Made by a program: the position numbers and the translations under genes
Notes under the pieces: generated by a model
Databases searched by the model: none
Told to the model about the DNA's origin: nothing
Seen by the model: the letters and a program-made list of their open reading frames with translations, nothing else
In this document: positions 1-5,735 of the stretch, one piece after another
Layout of the letters: each line of letters opens with the position of its first letter
Position numbering within the stretch: the first letter of the stretch is position 1
Assembly (NCBI GenBank): GCA_029571495.1
Contig: JAKPSO010000783.1
Location: forward strand, 1 to 6,837
DNA length: 6,837 nt
Source: Pseudomonadota bacterium
Lineage (GTDB): Bacteria > Pseudomonadota > Gammaproteobacteria > Burkholderiales > Casimicrobiaceae
Reading direction: 5' to 3'

Positions 1-508
1 ATCGGGCAACGTTCACGGCATGCCGGTGGCGACGCTCTTTGGCTTCGGTGCGCGCGCTTTGGTCAATCTCGCCGACCCTGCGCACGCGTTGAAGCGCGAC
101 GAGATTGTGCAGATCGGCATTCGCAGCGTCGACGAAGCCGAAAAAGCCTTCGTCAATCAGCAAGGCCTCGAAGTGTTCGACATGCGCTCGATTGACGAGC
201 TCGGCATGCGCACCGTGATGCAACAAGCGTTGCACGGCGTCAATGAAGACACGCATTTGCACGTGAGCTTCGACGTTGATTTTCTTGACCCCGACATCGC
301 CCCCGGCGTCGGCACCACCGTGCGCGGCGGTCCGAGCTACCGTGAAGCGCAGCTCTGCATGGAAATGATCGCTGACACTGGCGCACTCGCCTCGCTCGAC
401 GTCATGGAGCTCAACCCCGCGCTCGACGTGAAGAACCGCACCGCAGAACTCGCGGTGGATTTGATCGAGAGTTTGTTCGGCAAATCGACGCTGATGCGTG
501 AGCGTTGA
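1..508 (+). CDS. Arginase, C-terminal part (5' end outside window)
   Basis: Hydrolyses L-arginine to ornithine and urea in the cytoplasm, using a binuclear manganese centre. The frame is open from base 2, giving 168 residues to the TGA at 506-508; family members are about 300 residues, so roughly the last 55% is visible. The first residues, SGNVHGMPV, are the arginase signature; its His corresponds to the catalytic proton-shuttle His (H141 in human arginase I). The DVD at 272-280, in SFDVDFLDP, supplies two Mn-ligand Asp residues, and MELNP carries the conserved substrate-site Glu. The C-terminal NRTAELAVDLIESL helix is also typical. The GNxHG motif argues for arginase rather than agmatinase or formimidoylglutamase. 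The upstream Mn ligands (the DAHxD region) lie outside the window. ATG at 20 is internal, not the start. It converges on the kinase gene. Gene symbol left blank because rocF/arg naming cannot be decided from this fragment. Confidence 0.95.
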   Translation, partial: SGNVHGMPVATLFGFGARALVNLADPAHALKRDEIVQIGIRSVDEAEKAFVNQQGLEVFDMRSIDELGMRTVMQQALHGVNEDTHLHVSFDVDFLDPDIAPGVGTTVRGGPSYREAQLCMEMIADTGALASLDVMELNPALDVKNRTAELAVDLIESLFGKSTLMRER

Positions 509-542
509 CGTCCCGTTGCCAGTGCCAGCCGCGCGCGCATTT
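509..542. other. Convergent 34-bp intergenic gap
   Basis: This gap separates the arginase stop (TGA, 506-508) from the kinase stop (TAG on the - strand, 543-545). It is GC-rich with a small direct repeat of GCCAG but no GC stem followed by a T-run on either strand. Transcripts from the two genes therefore probably overlap at their 3' ends or end by Rho. Confidence 0.6.
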
Positions 543-3500
543 CTACTTCGCCAGCTGCGCTGCTGCGCGATGGGCTATCGACGATTCACCGCTGCTCGCG
601 CGCATGTGCTCTGCCGCTTGCAGGGCTACCGCCCGGGCTTGCGGCAAATCACCGGAAGCGCGCTCGAGCTTCGCCAGCGACAAAAGCGACAGGCCCATCC
701 ACTCGGTATGCCCTAAGCCGCCCAAAGCGCGCTTCGCGATGGATAACGCTTCGTTCGCGGTCACCCTAGCCGCAACCAGATCGCCCTGCGCCGTCCGCGT
801 TTCCGCCAACAAGACGAGCGGCTGCACCATTCGGACTGTTGCATCCTCTGACACGCGAAAGCGACGCACTGCGTCGGACAGGTATCGCGATGCCTCTGCA
901 TAGCTGCCAAGCTGCAAGTGCGCCCACCCGAGGGTGGTAGCCACGCTGGCGTGTGTGGCGTGTTGGGGATTCAAAATGCTGGCGAAGATTGCTTGAGCTT
1001 CCGTCGCAAGCGTCAGGCAACGTTGTGCGTCCCCACCCGAACACGCCGTCCTTGCTGCGCCCGCCAACGCATACGCAAGCGGTGGCTTGGAGCCGCTCGA
1101 CCTAGCATCCGCGACAGCCTTATCGAAGATGGACTTGGCAGCATCCAAACGTCCAAGACGACTCAGCAGCGCGGCGTAGTTGATGACGGGCGCGGTCCCA
1201 TACGAGACCTGGTTGGCAACCGCACGGTCGAATGGCTCTTGGGCGCCGACGAAGGCGTCCGCTGGCCGTCCGGCATCTGAGTACGCGACGCTCAAACTCA
1301 CGCGGATCGTGCTGGCTATTTGCAGGTCACTGTCTCCGGCCGCCTCTAGCATCGAAAGCGACTGACGATACCCGTTGATGGCCTCTTCGTAGCCACCTCT
1401 GGCAGAAGCGACGTGCGCCAACGCCGAAAACAGGTGAGCGCGGGGAATAATGTCTTGCGGACGGGTGCCGATATGCGACAGCGCCTTACGCGCGTCACTT
1501 TCAATAGCGTCAACTGGCGCACCGATGTCGCGTCGCACAAACGCTCGGCTACGCAAACACTCAGCCAGCGTGCCATCCATCGTGAATCCTCGCCTTTCAA
1601 GGGCATCAATCACCTCGTCGAGTTCGGCAATCGCCGCCTTGCGGTCTCCCTCGCGCGCGGAAACGCTGGAACGAAAGCACCGAGCCGCTGCGGCCAAATC
1701 GGTTCGACCGGCCTGATTGGCCGCCTTAATGGCGGATTCGAGCAACCGAGTGGCCGTCGCTCGTTCACCACGGGGAATGAGCAGCGAGGCCAGTTCGAAT
1801 TGAAGCTGGGCGCGGGTCGCTGGATCAGACTCATACTTTGTATCGGCGATCTTGACTGCGCTGAGCAGAATTTCCTTGGATGTGGTCGGGCCGGTGGCCG
1901 CCGCCAGCGCACGTCGCATCAGTCCCGCTGATGCCGCCGAACGCTGCTCCGCAAGCTCCGCCTCGGTCCGCGACTCCTCCGCAGCTCGCAAGGCAACGCG
2001 CGCCTTTTGTTCGGCGTCGCTGGCAGCGCGCGCTTGCATAGTGGCCCGAAGCGTTGCTTGCCTCGCCGACCGAGCTTCTGCGTCCGCCCGGTCACGCTGC
2101 TCCAGCGCGCGGCGGGCTTCAATGTCCGCTCGAGCACTCTCGCCGCGAGCGATACCAGCCTGCCTAGCTGCCTCCGCCGCTGCTGCGTTTGCGCGCTGAG
2201 CTTCAATGTTCTTCTGCACAGCCTCGGCTGAAGCGCGCGCGGCTTCACGCTCAGCGCGCGCGCCTTGCCATGCGGTGCTAGCGACCCCCGCCGCGACAAG
2301 AGCCGTCACCAAGGCTGCGGTCGCCACCGCCACGCGATTCCTGCGCACAAACTTCTTGACGCGATACCATCCGCTGTCGGGCTTGGCCGTGATCGGCTCA
2401 AAGTTCAGGTAGCGCCGCAAATCTTCGGCGAACGCCTGCGCCGTGGCGTAACGGTGGCGCGGCTCCTTGCGCAAGGCTTTCAGCACGATGGTGTCGAGAT
2501 CCCCGCGCAAACGACGCGCCGTGCGGCTTGATTCGGTGTTGCCGGTGCTGCTCGATGTGGAGAGTAATTTGTCGCTTGGAAGTGCCGGTTCCTGCTCCAG
2601 AATCGCCGACTCAAGGTCGCGGCGTGACGCGCCCTTCGGTTGATACGGAGCGCTCCCGGTCAAGAGTTCGTAGAGCACCACGCCGAGCGAGTAAATGTCG
2701 CTCGCGGTGCCGAGCGTGGTGCCGTTCACTTGCTCAGGCGAGGCGTAGTCCAGCGTGAGCGCCCGCCCAGCGAGCCGCGTCAGCTGCGTCGCGTCTGCCG
2801 TATCGCTGCTGTCGTCATCGAGCAGTTTGGCGATGCCGAAATCGAGCAGATGAGCGTCGCCCTTGGCGTCGACCAAAATGTTGGCTGGCTTGATGTCGCG
2901 GTGAATGACAAGTTGCGCGTGGGCATGCGCCACTGCTTCGATCACGCGAATGAACAACGCCACCGTCGCCTCGGGTCGCAATCGCTGCTCGCGCACATAC
3001 GCGGTGATCGGCAGACCGACGACATATTCGAGCGCGATGTAGGGCTGCGTTTCGGCATCCACACCGGCGTCGTAGAGCCGCGCGATACCAGGGTGCTCTA
3101 GGCTCGCGAGAATATTTCGCTCGCGCGCAAATCTTGCGGCAAGCACCCACGTCAATTGCTCGACCAGCGGCATCTTGAGCGCAACTTGGCGCGAATGCTG
3201 GCCGTCCGCGCGCTCGGCCAACCAGACCACGCCCATGCCGCCACGCCCAATCTCGCGAATCAGCCGATAGGGGCCGATGCGCTGCCCGGCGTGGTGAGCG
3301 TGGTGACCGTCATGGTCAGCGACGTCCGCTGCCGTGGGCGCATTGGCATGGAGCGGTGTATTCGCCAGCGCCGCCTCGCGTGCGTCGTCCGCCTGCGTGG
3401 GCGCAACCATCGCCGTGTTTTCCGCGACCAGCTGCTGCGCCATCACATCAAACGCGCGCAGAAAAACGTCACCCCGCGCGGCGGCGTCAGTCCGCATCGC

Positions 3501-3581
3501 TGCACGCTCAGCCTCGCTCGCGGCCGGCCATGCGTCCGCAACGCGCGCGAGTTCGGTGAGCTCTTCGGTGCTAAGTGCCAT
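543..3581 (-). CDS. Transmembrane Ser/Thr protein kinase (PknB-like) with coiled coil and TPR tail
   Basis: A 1012-residue Hanks-type kinase. Residues about 103-395 form the kinase domain: glycine loop IGRGGMGVV (111-119), ATP Lys in VALK (K136), helix C Glu near 154, catalytic HRDIKPAN (227-234), DFG (247-249), and SPEQ (E283) in place of APE. The block GDLDTIVLKALRKEP (about 360-374) and YRVKKFVRRNR before the membrane are typical of kinase-TPR receptors. One TM helix lies at about 417-438; the basic stretch before it predicts N-terminus in, C-terminus out. Residues 440-560 are an Ala/Arg/Glu-rich coiled coil. About 600-1005 holds TPR-like repeats (for example ARGGYEEAI, LRLG/GRLDAA-type and LGSYAEASRYL helices), probably a periplasmic ligand- or protein-binding arm. 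The N-terminal 100 residues resemble the short helical pre-domain of this class and end in a His-rich patch (90-97). ATG 3581 was chosen because the frame meets a stop 12 codons upstream and no other start lies between. No Shine-Dalgarno precedes it, so translation is probably coupled to the overlapping leader ORF. The substrate is unknown. Confidence 0.93.
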   Translation of the reverse strand: MALSTEELTELARVADAWPAASEAERAAMRTDAAARGDVFLRAFDVMAQQLVAENTAMVAPTQADDAREAALANTPLHANAPTAADVADHDGHHAHHAGQRIGPYRLIREIGRGGMGVVWLAERADGQHSRQVALKMPLVEQLTWVLAARFARERNILASLEHPGIARLYDAGVDAETQPYIALEYVVGLPITAYVREQRLRPEATVALFIRVIEAVAHAHAQLVIHRDIKPANILVDAKGDAHLLDFGIAKLLDDDSSDTADATQLTRLAGRALTLDYASPEQVNGTTLGTASDIYSLGVVLYELLTGSAPYQPKGASRRDLESAILEQEPALPSDKLLSTSSSTGNTESSRTARRLRGDLDTIVLKALRKEPRHRYATAQAFAEDLRRYLNFEPITAKPDSGWYRVKKFVRRNRVAVATAALVTALVAAGVASTAWQGARAEREAARASAEAVQKNIEAQRANAAAAEAARQAGIARGESARADIEARRALEQRDRADAEARSARQATLRATMQARAASDAEQKARVALRAAEESRTEAELAEQRSAASAGLMRRALAAATGPTTSKEILLSAVKIADTKYESDPATRAQLQFELASLLIPRGERATATRLLESAIKAANQAGRTDLAAAARCFRSSVSAREGDRKAAIAELDEVIDALERRGFTMDGTLAECLRSRAFVRRDIGAPVDAIESDARKALSHIGTRPQDIIPRAHLFSALAHVASARGGYEEAINGYRQSLSMLEAAGDSDLQIASTIRVSLSVAYSDAGRPADAFVGAQEPFDRAVANQVSYGTAPVINYAALLSRLGRLDAAKSIFDKAVADARSSGSKPPLAYALAGAARTACSGGDAQRCLTLATEAQAIFASILNPQHATHASVATTLGWAHLQLGSYAEASRYLSDAVRRFRVSEDATVRMVQPLVLLAETRTAQGDLVAARVTANEALSIAKRALGGLGHTEWMGLSLLSLAKLERASGDLPQARAVALQAAEHMRASSGESSIAHRAAAQLAK

Positions 3582-3651
3582 ACGGCGTTTTACTACGCTC
3601 GAGAATTGAAGCTATTCGCTCATCAATCAACTGATCGCTGTTCGCGGTCAA
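3571..3651 (-). CDS. Possible 26-residue leader peptide, TTG start, overlapping the kinase start
   Basis: Reading on the - strand, TGGAGGAATC is followed by TTG and an open frame of 26 codons ending ...SKTPYGT and TAG (3571-3573). Its last 11 bases overlap the first 11 of the kinase gene (ATG 3581). The frame itself extends further upstream through the hairpin repeat, but that part looks non-coding (Arg/Pro-rich, translated from palindromes); only the stretch after GGAGG looks plausible. The encoded peptide, TANSDQLIDERIASILERSK, has a balanced, helix-like composition. The kinase ATG has no ribosome site of its own, so the leader would deliver terminating ribosomes to it. The start codon is rare and the 4-nt SD gap is short, so this remains a prediction. 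Confidence 0.45.
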   Translation of the reverse strand: MTANSDQLIDERIASILERSKTPYGT

Positions 3652-3655
3652 GATT

Positions 3656-3660
3656 CCTCC
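3656..3660 (-). promoter_or_regulatory. Shine-Dalgarno GGAGG for leader ORF
   Basis: GGAGG on the - strand lies 4 nt before the TTG at 3649-3651 and 75 nt before the kinase ATG, too far to serve the kinase directly. It is the only strong Shine-Dalgarno match seen between the cyclase gene and the kinase, and it begins 8 bp from the edge of the REP-like hairpin pair. Confidence 0.5.
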
Positions 3661-3668
3661 AGACTTCG

Positions 3669-3690
3669 GTAGGCGCGGACTCGCCCGCGC
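3669..3690 (+). repeat. REP/SMAG-like hairpin, left unit
   Basis: A 22-nt unit: GTAG (3669-3672), stem arm GCGCGG (3673-3678), 6-nt loop ACTCGC, and stem arm CCGCGC (3685-3690). GTAG next to a short GC-rich stem-loop is the hallmark of REP elements in pseudomonads and of SMAG elements in Stenotrophomonas, which REP-associated tyrosine transposases (RAYTs) recognise. Genome-wide copies cannot be checked from this window. Confidence 0.65.
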
Positions 3691-3706
3691 TTTCCTGTGG
3701 CACCGA

Positions 3707-3728
3707 GCGACGCCAAGTCGTCGCCTAC
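3707..3728 (-). repeat. REP/SMAG-like hairpin, right unit (inverted)
   Basis: On the - strand this reads GTAG, stem arm GCGACG, 6-nt loop ACTTGG, stem arm CGTCGC: the same 4+6+6+6 plan as the left unit. It matches that unit at 16 of 22 positions. Four of the six differences form two compensating base-pair swaps within the stem (C-G to A-T and G-C to C-G), which supports conservation of the fold rather than chance. Confidence 0.65.
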
Positions 3729-3826
3729 ACCTTAAACGAACTGCGCCACGGCTTGGCCGCGTTTTCCCTCTCACTACTGCGAATCGATGGAAACACGGTA
3801 TAACTTTGTAGCGCTACCGACTGTTG

Positions 3827-3892
3827 GACGGTCGTTTCATCGATATTTTTGCAATAGTCGACTACTTAACAAAATAACCGCAAACGACCGTC
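3827..3892. repeat. 66-bp symmetrical inverted repeat with central palindrome
   Basis: GACGGTCGTTT (3827-3837) and AAACGACCGTC (3882-3892) are perfect 11-bp inverted arms. TAGTCGACTA (3855-3864) is a 10-bp perfect palindrome whose midpoint, 3859.5, coincides exactly with that of the arms. Between them, TATTTTTG and CAAAATA can pair with one bulge. The element could be a protein-binding operator, a large RNA hairpin in the cyclase 3' UTR, or a small mobile-element remnant; no flanking target duplication was seen. Function unknown. Confidence 0.55.
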
Positions 3893-3901
3893 TAGCGGTC
3901 G
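3885..3901 (-). terminator. Candidate weak terminator hairpin after the cyclase gene
   Basis: Stem CGACCG/CGGTCG (6 bp) with a 5-nt loop, 26 bp past the cyclase stop. On the - strand it is followed by TTTGCGGTTATTTTG, a T-rich but interrupted tail rather than a clean T-run. It may be only partly efficient. The arm at 3885-3890 also belongs to the 66-bp inverted repeat, so the two folds exclude each other. Confidence 0.35.
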
Positions 3902-3926
3902 AAAGAGCCGAAAAGCTGAACCGTCG

Positions 3927-5735
3927 CTACGCCAACTCAACCGCTTTCACTGCGCGGTTGCGCCCGCCTTGTTTGCCCTCGTACATCGCGCGGTCGGCGC
4001 TGAGCATGAGCCCGTGCGGATCGGACGCCTGCAGCGGCGCGAGCGCGTAGCCCACCGTCACGCCGACGCTCAGCGGCCCATCGCTGACAGTTTGCAGCGA
4101 CACCGGTTTTGAGAGTTCGGTGACCAGTGTGTTGGCGATTTGATCGGCCTCAGCTTCGGAGCGTAGCCCCGTCACTACGACGACAAACTCGTCACCGCCC
4201 GTGCGCGCCACAGTGTCACCTTCGCGCACAGCGGCGCGCAGCCGTTTCGCCTCGACGCGCAGCAAATCGTCGCCAACATCATGGCCGTAGCGATCGTTCA
4301 CCGGCTTGAAGCGATCAAGGTCCAACACGAAGAGACCGACCAACGCATTGGGCCGCGCCGCTTTCATGGCGTCGACCAACGCGTCCTGCAGGCCGCGACG
4401 ATTCGTCAATCCCGTGAGCGGATCGCTGTAGGCGAGCGACAACAAAATTTCTTTTTCGTACGTCTCGCGCTGCGCAGCCTGTCGAATCGAACGCGTGCGA
4501 TGCCCAAGCACATACATAAACATCAGCATGTCCAGCGTCGCGCCGATCTGGAACGAGTGAAGCGTCCAGAAACTCACGCCGACCTGACCGCGAATCACGC
4601 CAGTAATGATGAACGTGCCCATCGTGTACACCACCCACGCCAAGACGAGCGCGATGCCCACCTCGTCACGGCGCCACGCGCGTCTTATCGCGATCGGCAG
4701 CGCAAGACCCGCCGGCACCAACCCAAGCACCGCAATGATCGCCGTCAACGTGCGGTTATCAAACGCATCAAAGCAATACACCGCCAACAGCGCGCCGCAC
4801 AGCCAAGCACCGGCCGGCATCACCCTACGAAACCAGCGCGGCGTGGCGTTATCGACCAGCACTTGATAGAAAAACAAAAACGAGCCCAGCGTCGCAACCA
4901 GCGACGTGATTCCGGGCGCGTGTCGCTGAAACCAAAAAAGATCAGTCCACAAAAACTGCGTTCCCGTGCCGAACTGAAGCATCGAGAACATCGCGCTCCC
5001 GATCACCAGCACTGCATACGAAAAATACTCGCGCTCACGCAGCAAGAAGCCTTGGATCAGGCTGTACGCGAAGAGCATCAGCGCCACGCCGATCAGCACA
5101 CCCTGCACCATCTGCTCGAAGAGCGCCGCCGCATGAAACGCGGCGGGCCGACTCAGCCGCACGGGCAACACCAGAGCCCCGTCGCTCGCCGCGCGCACAT
5201 ACAACACTTGGCCGTCGCCCGACTGCAAGGTCAACGGCACCGCGTGGTTGCGACTACGCAACGGCCGCTCCGCAAACGACCGCAAGCTGCCCAACTGCCA
5301 GCGCTGCGCGACGGTGCCGTCGCGCACGGCGTAGATATCGAGTTGTTGCAACGGGGGATAGTCCACGTCAAAAACCCACTCACCCACCGCATCCGGCGCG
5401 ACTGAGAGCGGAATGCGCAACCACGTCACCCCGGACGCCGTTCCAAGCGTCGCGTGGGCGCCGGTCGGTGCGACAAACGCCTCTGGTGTGCGCAGCACGT
5501 CATCAATCGTCTTGCGACCGTCCACCTCGCGCAGCACTCGCACGGCGGACCACAGCGGCAAGGACGACTCCTTCGCGACGACCCGCGCGGCCACAACAGG
5601 CTGCGCCGTCTGCGCCGCGACCGGCACGGCGACGCATAGCGCCGACATCGCGAGCACACACCCCACGACCGGCCCGAGCCGCGCCCACGCCGCGCGCGCG
5701 GCGTTTTGCGAGGCTGAGAGGCCGGTCTTCGCCAT
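3927..5735 (-). CDS. Membrane diguanylate cyclase, 7TMR-DISM receptor with GGDEF domain
   Basis: A 602-residue protein making c-di-GMP from two GTP at the inner membrane. Residues 1-41 look like a signal peptide (hydrophobic GPVVGCVLAMSALCVAV, then AAQ). About 60-195 is a periplasmic sensor of the 7TMR-DISMED2 type (GVTWLRIPL, DIYAVRDG, then a beta-rich stretch). About 205-411 holds seven membrane helices. About 430-600 is the GGDEF domain: SDPLTGLTNRRG (437-448), DLDRFKPVND (472-481), GHDVGDDLL, the active-site motif GGDEF (513-517) and DRAMYEGKQGGRN near the end. The inhibitory site RxxD is present as REGD (504-507), five residues before GGDEF, so product inhibition is expected. There is no EAL or HD-GYP domain. 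ATG 5735 was chosen: it gives a proper signal peptide and overlaps the upstream stop as TGATG. The frame stays open to 6083, but that extension is Arg/His-rich, lies antiphase within the upstream gene and lacks domain character. The ligand is unknown. Confidence 0.93.
   Translation of the reverse strand: MAKTGLSASQNAARAAWARLGPVVGCVLAMSALCVAVPVAAQTAQPVVAARVVAKESSLPLWSAVRVLREVDGRKTIDDVLRTPEAFVAPTGAHATLGTASGVTWLRIPLSVAPDAVGEWVFDVDYPPLQQLDIYAVRDGTVAQRWQLGSLRSFAERPLRSRNHAVPLTLQSGDGQVLYVRAASDGALVLPVRLSRPAAFHAAALFEQMVQGVLIGVALMLFAYSLIQGFLLREREYFSYAVLVIGSAMFSMLQFGTGTQFLWTDLFWFQRHAPGITSLVATLGSFLFFYQVLVDNATPRWFRRVMPAGAWLCGALLAVYCFDAFDNRTLTAIIAVLGLVPAGLALPIAIRRAWRRDEVGIALVLAWVVYTMGTFIITGVIRGQVGVSFWTLHSFQIGATLDMLMFMYVLGHRTRSIRQAAQRETYEKEILLSLAYSDPLTGLTNRRGLQDALVDAMKAARPNALVGLFVLDLDRFKPVNDRYGHDVGDDLLRVEAKRLRAAVREGDTVARTGGDEFVVVVTGLRSEAEADQIANTLVTELSKPVSLQTVSDGPLSVGVTVGYALAPLQASDPHGLMLSADRAMYEGKQGGRNRAVKAVELA

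Larger units (their letters stand above)
3669..3728. repeat. REPIN-like inverted dimer of GTAG hairpins
   Basis: The two 22-nt units lie in opposite orientation with GTAG heads outermost and a 16-bp spacer (3691-3706), 60 bp in all. This is the arrangement of REPINs/BIMEs, the form that RAYT transposases mobilise in trans. The dimer sits 88 bp before the kinase ATG and 8 bp before the leader GGAGG, so in the - strand transcript its hairpins would fold just upstream of the ribosome site. No RAYT gene is in the window. Confidence 0.6.
3582..3926. other. 345-bp regulatory/non-coding region between cyclase and kinase genes
   Basis: No convincing protein gene crosses this stretch apart from the short leader. 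Bases 3781-3900 are about 44% GC by hand count, clearly lower than the flanking genes. It holds, from the cyclase side: a hairpin after the cyclase stop, a 66-bp symmetrical element, a 10-bp palindrome GTAGCGCTAC (3808-3817), the GTAG-headed hairpin pair, and the leader ribosome site. The kinase promoter should lie here, but no pair of good -35/-10 boxes could be fixed by eye. Confidence 0.7.

Noticed and set aside
505..903. Overlapping + strand frames after the arginase stop (498-716 and 505-903)
   Set aside because: They lie antisense to the kinase TPR region, with Arg/Ala/Ser-rich translations and no family resemblance.
3652..3774. Upstream part of a 67-codon frame ending at 3571
   Set aside because: It reads through the hairpin repeats and yields Arg/Pro-rich sequence without a ribosome site. 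Only the last 26 codons after GGAGG were kept as a candidate.
3797..3804. TATA-like hexamers as promoter -10 boxes (TATAAC on +, TATACC on -)
   Set aside because: Neither has a recognisable -35 box at 16-18 bp, and the + strand one would only transcribe antisense to the cyclase.
3808..3817. GTAGCGCTAC, a 10-bp perfect palindrome
   Set aside because: One such palindrome is not far above chance in a few hundred bases, and nothing ties it to a promoter. It is noted only as part of the intergenic description.
4281..5405. Open frame of 374 codons on the + strand, antisense to the cyclase gene
   Set aside because: The translation is dominated by Arg, His and Gln with no domain or motif, and it lies wholly opposite a well-supported coding region. 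It is a GC-bias shadow.
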